Shown here: positions 10,860 through 23,684 of the stretch, one piece after another | How the letters are laid out: the number at the start of each line of letters is the position of its first letter | Position numbering within the stretch: the stretch's first letter is position 1 | Source of the DNA: Hymenoscyphus infarciens | Lineage: Eukaryota > Ascomycota > Leotiomycetes > Helotiales > Helotiaceae | Reading direction: 5' to 3' | NCBI GenBank assembly: GCA_001414345.1 | Contig: LLCB01000064.1 | Location: 155,600-219,599 of the forward strand | DNA: 64,000 nucleotides | Program-made: the position numbers and the translations under genes | Notes under the pieces: generated by a model | What the model saw: only the letters and a program-made list of their open reading frames with translations | Told to the model about the DNA's origin: nothing | The model's database searches: none

Positions 10860-12753
10860 TTATTAAGATAGAGAACGTTAAAGATATTAATAAAGCGAAA
10901 TATTAGTTATATAGTCTTACTAGAGCTTAGAATATAACTATCTTTTATAAGCGCTATTTTAAGAATTACTTTATATATATAGTAGAGATAGCAAATAGAG
11001 CTCTAGTATCTACTCTTATAGGTATTAGAGAGTTTCTCTATATAAAAGAAAGCTTTATTAAAGATATCTTTACTATAGCTATCTTTATCTTAACTACTAA
11101 CTTTATATAGTTTAAAACACTATAATAGAAAGAGTTCTTTAAGCTAGTAAGTTTTAAGCCTCTAAATTAGTAGATACTCTTAACTTAGCTTCTTAATAAG
11201 TCTTATAATAAGGTTTAAGACTAAGTATAAGAAGTTATTAATAAAGCTTCTTATCTCTAGATTATTAGTAATAGCTTCTCTAATATCTTAAAAGATTATA
11301 TTAAAAACACCTTCTTTCTAACTCTTAATAGTATATTATATTACTAGAAAAACATATTAGTTAGTATTATTAAAACTAGTATAGATTAGATAGTAGTAAA
11401 TATATAAAAGTATATACTTAAGAATATATAGAATAACCTTTATAAATAGACCTTCTTCTCTACTAATACTAATTCTACTTAGTATAAAGTTTAGAAGATT
11501 CTTCGTATCTTCTTAGAGACCTCTTATATTTACTATATCTCTTATAATTCTTATAGTCTTTAACTTTTCTTTAAAGATCTCTTTTAGCTAAGAAAGAATA
11601 CTAATAAATATTAGATTAAGAGTAAGATAGAGATATTTAATTAAAAGAGTCTTATAGTTTTATTATCTTTCTTTTCTTACTTATATAAAGAGCTAGGCTT
11701 TCTTTAATCTTATATATTTATAACTAATAATAAAGTTTATACTCTTATCTAAACTATTAAAATAAATAAAGATATTATATATTATTAGCTTAAATCTATT
11801 AAATTATTTAAACTTATATTATAAATATATATAGTTTTAGAGAGAGTAGTAATAGACTAGTAAGTATTTTTCTAGAATAATACTTAGTAGTAGAAACTTT
11901 AAGCGTTTATATTTATATTAAAGCCTATTTATACTTTATAGAAGATGTTTAAATTAAACTATACTTAGTTTTACTTTATATATCTCTACTAGATTAAACT
12001 TAATTCTTACTTTTAATGTTTTAGTACTAATAGTACGTTTTTTTAGTCTTCTTTAATCTCTAAATACTTCTTTTAAATTAGTTATAATAGCTAGGAATCT
12101 TATATAAAGAAGTAGCTTTTATCTATTTATCTAGTAGTATATATACTAATACTAGAGAATTAGAAATATAATCTTTTACTAAAGTATAAGAAGTAAATAG
12201 AAACGTTTATTTAGAAGTTAGCTAGCTTAGATAGCACGCGAGTAATAGACCTCTTAGTATACTTAAACTAATACTTCTTTTTTATAAATATAGTTATAAT
12301 ATATATACTTTATAGTATAAAAATCTAAAATAAATCTATTAGCTTATTATTTAACTCTCTAAATTAATAGAATTCTATAAATACTACGCTTAGTAGTTTA
12401 TAAACTTTTACTTAGTATTATTCTAGCTTTCTAAAATAAGCTTCTTAGTAGTTATATTATTATAGTTTACTACGAAGATACGGCTTTAAGATCTTATAAG
12501 AAGCTAAAAAAAGTGCTTATTATACTTAATAATAGCCGCGGATCTACTTTATACTCTTTAACTATATCTATAACTTGTTATTAAAGTAAATTAAGATATA
12601 AAAAGAATAGAGATAGATTTTAGTATATTAGCAGGTCTGTTACCTACGTAGATAGATATATATAATACTTAGATTATATTACTTTAAGAAGTACTTTTAA
12701 TATTATAAAGCTATACTAGATTAAGTTTATAAATAATCTAAAAGTCTTTTAGA
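10860..12753 (+). pseudogene. RIP-degraded hAT (DUF659-type) transposase, N-terminal and central part
   Basis: One plus-strand frame can be followed through many TAA/TAG stops that CAA/CAG would explain. It contains SFSNILKDYIKNTFFL, then STNTNST-YKV-KILR, then ISYNSYSL-LFFKDLF at about 11,535-11,585. The last resembles the CDSHGLQLLxKD core of fungal hAT transposases with a DUF659 domain. An N-terminal stretch near 10,900 could be a decayed BED-type finger. The frame stops at 12,753, where a chromovirus is inserted, and resumes at 23,929. No active protein is possible. Confidence 0.7.
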
Positions 12754-12758
12754 GCACT

Positions 12759-13118
12759 TATAATAGCACGAAATATATACAACTATAGTAGAGGTATATA
12801 GGAGTATATATAGAAGAATAACGTATATAGATACTAAGTACTAATATAAAAGAAAACAATAACTATTCTTCTTCTATACTAAGTATAAACATCTATATAT
12901 AAGAGGTTAGAGACTATTAAGTCTCGATAAGAATAATAACCGAGTTCTTTCTAATATAGCTACTAAAATAATAAGAGCTTTAAAGCTAAATATATAAGAC
13001 CTTAAAGTGAAATATATAATATCTAATCCTTACTCTCTTTAGTATCTTCTATCTAATAAGTTATAGGAGTATTAGTAGTTTTATAAATACTAATAATTTA
13101 GAATAGCGTGTTATTATA
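12759..13118 (-). repeat. 3' LTR of element A
   Basis: A 360-bp LTR, intact in length. It matches the two pieces of the 5' LTR across the insertion site of element B, where the uninterrupted sequence reads TTCTATACTAAGTATAAAC. The internal side carries the reverse complement of AAAGAAGAGAGAA, a polypurine tract, which fixes the minus orientation. Confidence 0.9.
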
Positions 13119-14580
13119 TTCTCTCTTCTTTAAAAAGACTCGTTCTAAGTCTTTAGTTATTAATTAGTATAGTATTAAGTTAACTAGAGTATTGTTTATA
13201 TATTTATTATAAAGAATATAACTTGTCTACTATTATAGTATCTAGTAGTTAGAGTAGAGTTAGTAGCTAGTGGTATTATTATTTTAAAAGATAATCGTTC
13301 TTTATTTACTATTATATACTATATAATAATAGATATAAACGAAAGAGAGGCTAATTATTAGCTATTAGGTAGAAAGTAGTACGCTATTATAGAGTTATTA
13401 TATTCTTATTATTATTATATATTATAATAGTAATTATTAAGTAATAAATAATAATTATAAGTAATAGCTATTATTATAAGTAGTATATTAGTAGGCGACT
13501 TTTCTCTAATTCTAACTTCTCTTCTTCTTTTCTTTTTATCTAAAATAATATATATATAGTAAGAATACCTTTTAATTAAGTATATTCTTATATACTAACT
13601 TTTATTCTAGAATATATATATATATTATATATATATATAAAAGTAAGTCTTTCCCTTCTTTATTAGACCTAATTAGAGCTAATCTAATATAGTAAAATAC
13701 CTCTCTTATATTCTCCTAGTACGCTTCTAGCTATCTACTAAGTCTACTACGTTTAGTATCTTTAGATAAAATCTTAGAATAGAGATTATATATATACTTT
13801 TAAGAAGCTAAAGTTAAAGAAGTATAGGTACTATGTTAAGTAGAATACTATATATATCTTAGTAAGTTTAATTCTAAATATATATTAAATCTATTCTAAC
13901 TTAAGTAGTTACTATAGTTTATAAGAAAGGAGTTTAATAAGCTTAAGCTTAAAGAGAAGAAGAGGGAGATTAAGAAGGCTATTAAAGCCTTAGATAAGGT
14001 ATTAGTTATTACTAGTATAGAAATACTAAAGAATAGTTTAGAGGTATAGTTTACTCTCTTAGAGGAGACTTAAGCGCTTTATACTAAGGTTACTATAAGT
14101 ACCTCTTACTTATTAGAAGGGTTTTAGTTACTAATATTTAATAGTTCTTATACTATACTATAAAGGGTAGAACCTCTATCTAAACCTAGGTTTAAGTTCT
14201 CTTTAAAGCCTATCTAAAGAGTTTATAGACGTCCCTTTTAAAGCTAGTTATAAGAGGTTACTAAGGTAAGAAGCGTACTTATAAGAAGGAGATAGAGGAA
14301 GAGCTAATTTAAGCTCTTTATACTTAAGAGAGTAGAGAAGAGAATAATAAGTTAAAGAAAAGAGAGGCTATAACCTAGAAAGGGTTAGTAGAACCTATTT
14401 TAGTAGTAACTTAGTCTTAGTTCTTTACTTTATTAATTTTAAATATTCCTACTAGTTAGTATTTTATCTTAGGTTTTTATTATAAGTTCCTTATTAAAAG
14501 TAACTAGAATTAGAGAGTATTAATAGAGTTTTATAAATTAACTCTTTTATTTAATTCTTATCTAATTCCTATATATTAAG
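13119..14580. other. Unassigned 1.4-kb segment between chromodomain and 3' LTR
   Basis: In the chromovirus this is the region after the chromodomain. On the opposite (plus) strand a frame at about 13,915-14,400 is interrupted only by TAA/TAG and encodes a lysine- and glutamate-rich helical stretch (KLKLKEKKREIKKAIKALDK). It may be an antisense gene of the element, a captured host piece or another nested fragment. No family recognised. Confidence 0.45.
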
Positions 14581-14589
14581 CTATTTAGA

Positions 14590-17500
14590 GAGGTATTAGA
14601 GTAGTCCTAGCTCTTCTAGATATTTAGTATAAAAGTTTCTTAAATAATAAATCTTAAAAATTATCTATAAGATACTAAGTAAGATCTAAATCATATCTAA
14701 CCTATTTTACTTAATATTATAGCTATCTTTTAAAAAGTCTACTACTAAGTATTTCTTATATCTTCTATTCTTATATATCTTTAATAATGTCTAGTAAGAG
14801 CTTTAGAGCCTTTTATCTTAGTAGAGAGGTATTTAAATCTTTTAAAAGTATATTAAGAGTAAAAATATTATAAATTAATAAGCTTTTAAGAAGTTTTAGC
14901 TTATAGAAGTATTTTATATATTCTAGTATTTTAAAAGGTCTTATCTACTATTTAGTAAGCTTTTAGCTAAGACGATTTATCTTAAGATTCTTAATAGATA
15001 AGTAGACTTTATCTCTAACGTCTTAGTTAATAAGTCTTTAGTACTAGTTTATACTATCCTCTATCTTCTTCTAAGCTTTATCTATATTATCTTTAGCTAT
15101 CTCTTAAGTAAAGTATATATATTAAGCTACTTTTACTATCTTATTATAGTTAAGTTATTCCTAAGAAATAGAAGTTTTTAACGTATTTTAGTCTTATAAA
15201 GTCTTTAAGTCAAGTCTAAATTTAAGCTAATAAGGGGTTATACTAATAGATAAGTATAGAAGTGTTATTTATACTCTATCTATTAAAGAGATTAATTTAC
15301 TCTAGTTATCTTAATAGTAGGTTATAAAAGGCCTTAGTCTCTAATTAATATATTAGTTTATTATCTCTATTTATTTATTTATCTATTTATAGTAAATAGT
15401 ATTAAGCTTAAACTTAATACTAATTATTTAATAAAATTTAGTTTAAAATAATAATATAAATTAAAGTTCTTAATTAGATATAATTAATTTAGAGTAGTAG
15501 TTAAAATAGTAAATCTATTAAATAAAAAGTTTAGCTAGTCTTTTAATATTTATAGTTAAGTAATAGAGTATTAATACTAAATCCTTTCTAAGTTAGTTAA
15601 TAAATACTAATATAGTATTAAATCTATATTTATTTTTTAAGAAGGATTTAAAGTCTATATATAAATATTATATAAGATAGTTAGATATAGATAGAGAGTA
15701 AAGAAAGCCTTATTACTTAGTTTATTAAGAATAAGAGTATTTATAAGCTTAATAATTCTCTATATACCTCTTATAGTTTAAAAATATTCTAGCCTAGTAG
15801 TAGTATTATACTAATAACTAGTATATCTTTTTTATACTTAGGTAAGTACTAGATACTTAGTTATAAACTTCTTAGATTAGTTTTATATAGAGTTTAGTAT
15901 TCTTTTAAATATAAAGTTAATTTTTAAAAAGTAGTAAATTATCTAATAAAAGGTAGTATCTATCTAGAAGTTTATAACGTTCTTTCTAAAAGGAGTATAG
16001 ATTATCTTTTTTTAACTTCTAAATTATATTTAAACTTATTCTTAGAATAATATCTAACTAAATTATATTAAGAGAGGTAGACTATTCTTATAAAAAGGTC
16101 TAAGTAAGTTTAGTATTAATTTAAAGGTCTAAATAATTTAGTATTAAAAGAGTATATAAGTAGCTATCTACTTTAGCTTAATTATAGGTTTTTAAGTCTT
16201 ATTTATATTAAGTTAATATATCTACTTTTTAATTACTCTTTCTAAACGTAAATTAGATTTAAAAGTTAAAGTCTAATAAAAACTCTATCTATTAGACTTA
16301 CTTAGCTATAAGTAGCTTAGTTATTATAAAGTATTTTAATAATCTATAATCTAAATATATATTAATACACTTTTAATATAATATAAGTTTAAGATACTAT
16401 TTCTTAAAAGCTTTTATAATAGTAGACAGCTCTTTATTATAAATCTCCTAGTTTAATTTATAGCCGACTAAGATATATAAGTAAAACCTAATAAAGTACT
16501 AAAAGCTATTATATTATTATAAGAAAACATCTACTATTACTTTTTTTAAGAAGTCTATTTCTACCTTTATATTATAATTAGAGTTAAAGTAGTATAAGAT
16601 TTAAATTATAAGTAGCCTAGTCCTTAGTACTTTAAAAGCTTCTTTATATTTAGATATTTATAGAAGTAGCTCTATAAAACGTATTATTATAGTTAGAGAT
16701 TTAGTAATTTTAGTATAACCTTTAATAAATTATCTATAAAATCCTATAAACTTTAAATAAGACTTTATACCTATTATAGTATTAGATTAAACCTAGTTTT
16801 ATAAAGGCTCTACTTTTTTAAAGTTAACTTTAAGTCCTTTTATAGTTAAGATAAATCTTAAGTATTTAACTCTAGTAATACTAAATTTACTTTTCTTAAT
16901 ATTAACCTAAAGTCTTACTTCTTAGAGCTAATTTAGAACCTTTTTAACCTATTTTTTATATTCTTTAATAGTATCTAAATAAATTAAAATATTATCTAAG
17001 TAAGTAATATAAAAGTTATCTAAATAGTTAATTAAGATATTATTTATATAACGTTAATAAATAGCTAAGCTATTATAAAAGCTAAAAGAGAGAACCTAAT
17101 ATTTATATATACTATATCTAGTTTTAAATATAGTTATCTCTTCTAAGTTAGAGTTTATTTAAATATAATAGAAAGCTTATCTAATATCTAATTTAGTAAA
17201 GATTTTAGCTATTTTTATCTTAGAAAAGAGCTTATTAATATAAGAGATTAAATAGAGATTATTTTAAGTTAAAACGTTTAGCTTCTTATAATTAATATAG
17301 AATTATAACTTATTACTATTAGCCTTTTTAATAAAGAGTATTAGAGAGGTAAAAGAGTTATTACTATTAATAATAAACCTCTTATCTAGGTTTTTTATAA
17401 GATACTCCTTTATAGCTTTAAGCTCTATAGTTAACTATTAATATAGAGGTAAAAAGGAGTTAAGAAGTAGCTTATTTAAAGTAATCTTATAGTTATATTT

Positions 17501-18449
17501 ATAATAAAGAGAGAGCTTATTAGAAGCTACTTTTAAGAATATATCTTTATAAAATAAGTAATATTTTAGAAGTTAGGTCTATATTAAAGCTCTTATTTTA
17601 TTATTATTTTATAAAGAGACTAATCTTTTATTAATAATCTAATCTAGCTTATAAATACTTATTATATAAAATTCTAAATTAGGTTATTTTATATTAAAAT
17701 ATATAGTATTTATACTTATTTTATAGATAAAAGAGTATAAAGTCTAGCCTTTTAAGGCTATACTAGTAGTTTATAAAGGCTTTAGACTAGAGTTAGATAT
17801 TAAATTTTTAAGAAGTATTATTATAAATAGAAGTAATAACTTAGCTATATTTATAAGTCTACTCTTTTTATATCTTTCTTATTAATAGATTATATATTCT
17901 TTTTAATTTATATCTAATTAGTAGTTTAAAATAGGTTTCTAGTTCTAACTAGAAAGTAAAAGTAAAATTTCCTTACTATAGTAGAGAATTAAGAGGTTAT
18001 TAGCTAGCTAAGTAATCTAGTTCTTTAAAAGGTTAAAAATAACTTTAAAATAGTTTAACTACTTATTACTAATAATTAAGTCTTATTATCTAAAGTCTAG
18101 AATAATAAAGAAGTAGTTATAAATATAATATTTATCTATATTTAAATATAGTTATATAAACTAAGTTACCTAGCTTTTAATACTATTATTATATCTATAA
18201 ATAAATATAGAATAAGATAGTTTCTAAATCTATAAACCTATTACTTTTAATAATTAAAGAGCTAGGAGTTAATTTAGAAATAAGTACCTATTTACTCCTA
18301 TATCTACTAAAACTTATATTTTAATACTATATCTCTATATATTAAGAGTAGTATTTATAAAGAACTATTTTCCTCTTATAAGTTTAAAAAGGTTAAGTCT
18401 AGCTAGATTATATTTTTATAAGCCTAAAAAGGTATTTTTACCTAGGCCT
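14590..18449 (-). pseudogene. Chromovirus pol remnant: protease, RT, RNase H, integrase, chromodomain
   Basis: Reading the minus strand, with stops treated as lost Gln or Trp codons, gives a recognisable order. Protease core VLVDIGVNRYLF lies near 18,300 (LVDTGA type). RT begins LFIKKANSNKL...INYKKLN near 17,340-17,270 and includes KLDIR.AFY and the catalytic box YLDNILIY near 17,000 (YLDDILIY). RNase H follows to about 16,250. Integrase covers the next kilobase. The GPY/F-type module (DKVYLSIKNL ... IRPFKILEYI) sits near 15,000, and a chromodomain end (VRYDLDLT-YLIDNF, from GYDxDPTWYPxxNF) at about 14,690-14,640. Coding is abolished by RIP-type stops throughout. Confidence 0.9.
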
Positions 18450-18454
18450 CTTTA

Positions 18455-18763
18455 TATAATAGTATACCGTCATCCTAGATAGCTAGAAGTATCTACTATA
18501 TATAGAGTTTCAGCAGTTATTGTCTTATATTATCTGTTTTAGAAAGGTTACGTAGGTTTGAGCTTTTGTATTAGCTGAGGTTATTCGGTTTCAGACCCTT
18601 TTGTACTATCTGAACCTCTTATATATAGTAGCCTACTCCTAGAGTAGAAGAGAGATAGTTTTTCCTTTTCTTCTATATTAGAGCCTAGTATCTACGTATG
18701 TTATTCTACTAAACGCACTCTTATATATCTCTTTTGTAGTAGTATATATTTTATACTATTATA
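18455..18763 (+). repeat. Solo LTR (element D) inserted in element A
   Basis: A 309-bp LTR with TATAATAG...CTATTATA ends, in the orientation opposite to elements A and B. It is flanked by CTTTA (18,450-18,454) and CTTTG (18,764-18,768), a 5-bp duplication with one RIP-type change. Its U3-side text resembles element B rather than A. Removing it lets the minus-strand frame run from gag side to protease side as GKQRGLGKNTFL. No internal region remains, so it is the product of LTR-LTR recombination. Confidence 0.85.
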
Positions 18764-18768
18764 CTTTG

Positions 18769-20514
18769 TTTTCCTTCTAATCTAAGTTAAAGTTAGAATA
18801 CTTTTTAAGTAGTTATTCTTCTTTAAGTTAATTATCTATTTTATTAATACTAAGTAGATTAAGACAGTTAAGCTTAATATATCTAGGTTTTCTATAATTA
18901 AAACACTTTATACTAGTAAAGAATTAGTCTATAAACGAAGTCTTTAATCTTTTACTAGTAGAAAGAGGCCTAGAAGTTTAAGAAGTTCTTTAAGAAGTAG
19001 AATAAAGTCTAAATAAGAGAGATAAGAGTTTTCTAACTAAACTAGATAAGAATTAGTTAATATTAAGCTTTTAGTATAATAAGCTTATTATAACTAGTTT
19101 TTCTATACTTGTTATACTAGTTATATATAATTTAGTATTTTAGCATCGTTTCTTATTTATAAATAAAAGATCTCTTACTATCTTATTAAAGTTAGTATTC
19201 TAATATCTCTTACTATTAACTAATTAGGTTTAGAGCTAAAGTATAAGCTTCTTCTATATATAGTAGAATTTATTTTACTTTAATACTTCTCTAAGTATTA
19301 CTATACTTAAAAAACAACTTTTAAATTCTATAAAACTTTCTTCTATATAACCTTTCTATCTTATTTAAAGAGACTAAAAAGCGTTTTAAGTATCCTTCTT
19401 CTTATAACTAGTTAAATAATAAATATTAAAAAGTTTAATTATTTCTTTATAATCTTTAAATATCGTCTTACTTATATTAGACTTATATTAGAGCTCTAAG
19501 TAGTTCTAAGCAAGTTTTATTATCGTCTCTTAAATAAGAGCTTTATAAGTTAAAGACATCTAATAATAGTTAGTATTTATATAAAGTTAATTATATATTA
19601 ATATTCTCTATTACTTATATATAAATAATATATTATTATCTAAAAGTTTAATTTTCTCTATAATCTTACTTTTAATAAGTTAAAAGGCTTTTAAAGTACT
19701 TTTAAGTTATAAGTATAAAGTAGGTTATTATAAGAAAGGAATATTAAAGATAAAGTTTCATCTTAGATAATAGTTTAAAAAGATAAAAGAAGGTATTTAT
19801 ATTAATTAGATAAGACTTAGACTTTAGTTATTATTTAGTAGTTATTAACTAATTTACTATACTAGGTCTAATAATTAAGTAATCTAATTATCTTACTCTA
19901 AAATTCTCTATTCTTTTTCTTAATTCTTAGCCTCTATAGCTTAGATTATACTCTATATCTCATTTATATTAGAAAAGTCTTATTAATCTCTCTAGCTTCT
20001 AAGTATAAAGCCTTTACCTTTATTATTCTTAGGCTTCTTAGTATTCTTAAGAGTATAGTACTAAGTTAAAGACCTTTCTATAAAGGCTTAACTTTATTCT
20101 CTAAAAGAGAGCTCTACGCTTAGAAGTAGAGTATAAGAGAGACTAGAGGTTACTCTAGATTCTAATATATTAAATATTAAATTAGAAGAGAAGTAAGATT
20201 AGATTTAAAAGCCTTCTAAATAACTATTATAAGTCGACTTATTTACTAAATCTAAGGTTATTAGAACTCTTAAGAATACTTAGTATATTCTAATCTCTTA
20301 ACGTATTTATAACACGATTTTTACTAGCTATTTATATAGATACTAAACCCTAGTATTACTAGCTATCTAAGTAGTCTTTAATTACTTAGCTATATAAGAA
20401 TACTATTATAATATTCTAAATTAAGAGTAAATCGACTTCTAAATAAAGAGTAGTAATAAGCTTAAAAGAGATATTATTAAGGCTATTACTAGTAAAGAAG
20501 AGTTATTATTTTTA
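18769..20514 (-). pseudogene. Chromovirus gag remnant of element A
   Basis: Minus-strand gag. A CCHC zinc knuckle is readable near 18,890 as KCFNYRKPRYIKLNC, where Y, R and Y stand for RIP-altered C, G and H positions. The more N-terminal part, toward 20,500, is homologous to the gag of element B, and 20,180-20,514 is nearly the same as 22,985-23,315. Stops are TAA/TAG. Confidence 0.85.
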
Positions 20515-20635
20515 TATAATAGTATAAAATATATATAACTATAGTAGAGGTATATAAGAGTATATATAGAAGAATAATATATATAAATACTAGGTACTAA
20601 TATAAAAGAAAATAATAACTATTCTTCTTCTATAC
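20515..20635 (-). repeat. 5' LTR of element A, first fragment
   Basis: 121 bp of the 5' LTR up to the insertion site of element B. The duplicated TATAC is at 20,631-20,635. The remaining 239 bp resume at 23,685. Confidence 0.9.
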
Positions 20636-23600
20636 TATAATAGCACGAAATATATATAACTATAGTAGAGGCATATGAGAGTACGTATAGTAGAATGACG
20701 TATATAGATACTAGGCACTAATACAGAAGAAAACAATAACTATCTCTCTTCTAGACCAAATATAAACGTCTATATATAAGAGGTTTCAGATAATATAAAA
20801 AGGGGTATAAAACTAAACAACGACATACGTCAGCTAATATAAAAGCCTGAACTCTATAAAGTACGTCTAAAAGTCTAGATAGATATATAGATATATATAA
20901 CCTTTCTAAATTAGATAATATAAAACAATAACTGCCGAAAGCTAATATATACGGTATATACTATATAATATCAACTATATAAGATAGTATACTATTATAT
21001 CCCTCTCTCTTAAAAAAGACTCGTCTTAAGTCTTCTATCTCTTATTATTTAAGGTTTAAAGTAGAATTAGAATAGTATAAGTGTTATAACATTTATTATA
21101 TTTATTAATTTTATTATAAGTAAGAAGATAGATTAAGGTCTAAATTATAGCTAACTTAGGTTTAAAGATGTTTTATTTATTATAATATTATAAGTAAGAT
21201 AAGATATCGCAATGTCGATTTTAAGTCTAAATTATAACCGACCTAATTTATAGATACTTATAAAATAGAGACTTCGTTTCTAATCTTTTAGTATTAAAGT
21301 AAGTATTTACGTCTACTAAAAGAGTATAGTCCGATCTATCTAGTAGGTCGGAAAAAGTTTAAAGTTTAAAAAGTTTAAAAAGTTTAAAAGTTCTAAGTAA
21401 AATTAGAAAGAGTTTAAAGTAGGAGTTAGATAGTGTTTAATTAAGGTTAATAGTAATAACTTAATTAAGAGCTCACTTCTAGGTTTTATTCTAATAGAGA
21501 GCGTATTTTAACCGATTCATATCTAATTCAAAGAATTTAAATAAAAAAAAGAACTTCTAGCTTAGCTAGAAGTAAAAGAAAGTAATAAAAGTAAGAAAGA
21601 ATATAAAGACTATAAGACTCTAATCAGAGTCAGTAGAGTTTCAGCTAGTTAAAAGAGTTTATTACTAAATATTAAAAACACTATCTAAGTATCTAGATAA
21701 TAAAAGGGGTAGTTTCAGCTAGTCAAAGACAAAGTTATAGCTAAGTTATTAAAGTTAAAATTATTATCTAAAGTTTAAGATAGTAAGAGAGGTTTCAACT
21801 AGTTAAAGGATTTTATTATTAAATATTATTATAATACCTTATTCTCTTTAAAGTATTTAAGGACTTAATTATCTTCTAATTCTACTTCTAAAGTAGAGAA
21901 CGATTCGCTATTATATCATAGAGAGTTTAAGGCTAAATTAGATAAGGAGAGAGTATTTTAGACTAAAATACTAATATTATATAACTTAGCGTTTTAGTAT
22001 ATCTCTTTATCTATAACTAAAAGATTAGACACTATCTTAACAAAGTTATAATTCTATTATCTCTTTTCTATAATAGCTAAGTTTTAAAGCTAAAGTATAA
22101 TCTTTTCTTATATATATAAGAACCTATCTAATTTATATACTTCTCTAAGTATAGCTATACTTAAAAAGCAACTTTTAAATTTAGTAAAAGTTTCTTTAGC
22201 GTCTATTTATAAAGATCTAAAAGCATTCTAAGCATTCTCTATCTTATAACTAGTTAAAAAGTAGGTATCTAAAAGAGCAACTATCTCTTCTTAATCTTAG
22301 AAAGTATTCTAAACCGACTCTAACTTATATCTAGGCTCTAGGTAATTCCTAGCTAGTCTAGTTATCGTTCTCTAAATAAGAGCTTTATATATTAGAGGTA
22401 AACCGTAGTAGTTAGCATTTATATAGAGTCTATCTTATACCGATATCTTCTATTATTAGAATATAGGTAAAATGCTATTATCTAAAGGTTTAATCTTTTT
22501 AGTTATCTTACTTTTTCGTTAAGGTCGGAGGGTATTCGAAGAGGCTTTAGTACTATATCAGGTAAGAGAGGAATTTTAGAAGGTATTAGAGGCAGCTACT
22601 CGTAGCTAAAAAGGGTATAAAAGCAAAGGTTAGTTTAAACGAATATTTAAAAGAGAGTAGGATTAGAGAGAGTTTAAAGGCAAAGTAAGTTATTAACTTT
22701 AAAATATAAGGTCGCTTATCTGTCTTTCTAGCTTAGCTAGCTAATTCCTTATTTCTTAATTTTCTACTTCTAAAGCTTATATAACCGACTATATCTGGTC
22801 CGTATTTAAGAAGTCTTACTAGTCTCTTTAACTATTATTTTATTAGAATCTTCTAGATCTTAGTATATAGATACTATTTAAGTAGTTTTTAGAAAGAGAG
22901 AAGGCTCTAGAAGGAGGTAGTCGCTTAACACTATTTAGTAGAACTAAATTTAATATTTCAAAGATATCGATTTTAAAGAGGAGAGGGGGGGGTAGAAGTA
23001 GATTTAGAAGCCTTCTAGATAACTATTATAAGTCGACTTATTTACTAAATCTAGGGTTATTAGGACTCTTAAGAATACTTAGCGTATTCTAATCTCTTAA
23101 TATATATTAAAACACGATTTTTACTAGCTATCTATATAAATACTAAACCCTAGTATTACTAGCTATCTAGGTAGTCTCTAATTACCTAGCTATATAAGGA
23201 TGTTATTATAATGTTCTAAATCAAGTATAAATCAACTTCTAAATAAAGAGTAGTAATAAGCTCGAAAAGAGATATTATTAAGGCTATTACTAGCAAAGAA
23301 GAGTTATTATTTTTATATAATAGTACGAAATATATATAACTATAGTAGAGGTATATAAGAGTGTATATAGTAGAATAACGTATATAGATACTAGGTACTA
23401 ATATAGAAGAAAATAATAACTATCTCTCTTCTAGACCGAACATAAACGTCTATATATAAGAGGTTTCAGATAATATAAAAAGAGGTACAAAACCGAACAA
23501 CGATATACGTCGGCTAATATAAAAGCCTAAACCCTACGAAGTACGTCTAAAAGTCTAGATAGATATATAGACATACGTAACCTTCCTAAATTAGATAATA

Positions 23601-23679
23601 TAAAACAATAACTACTAAAAGCTAATATATACGACATATGCTACGTAATATCGGCTATATAGGACGATATACCGTTATA
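20636..23679 (-). mobile_element. Gag-only, non-autonomous LTR element (element B)
   Basis: Two LTRs of exactly 364 bp (3' LTR 20,636-20,999; 5' LTR 23,316-23,679) flank a 2,316-bp interior. TATAC duplications sit on both sides (20,631-20,635 and 23,680-23,684). A polypurine tract adjoins the 3' LTR on the coding strand. The interior carries a minus-strand gag at about 23,200-21,870, with segments LDTYFLTSYKIENA, DAKETFTKFKSCFLSIAI and REVYKLDRFLYI typical of Gypsy gag. No protease, RT, RNase H or integrase is present. It presumably used proteins of relatives such as element A. The last 860 bp before the 3' LTR are non-coding, with three copies of a GTTTCAGCTAGTTAAAG-like word. Confidence 0.88.
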
Positions 23680-23684
23680 TATAC

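Noticed and set aside
21870..23300. Plus-strand gag-like frame in element B
   Set aside because: A plus-strand frame also reads for about 400 codons if stops are reversed, but the minus strand gives recognisable gag (KETFTKFKSCFLSIAI) and the polypurine tract and pol of element A agree with minus.
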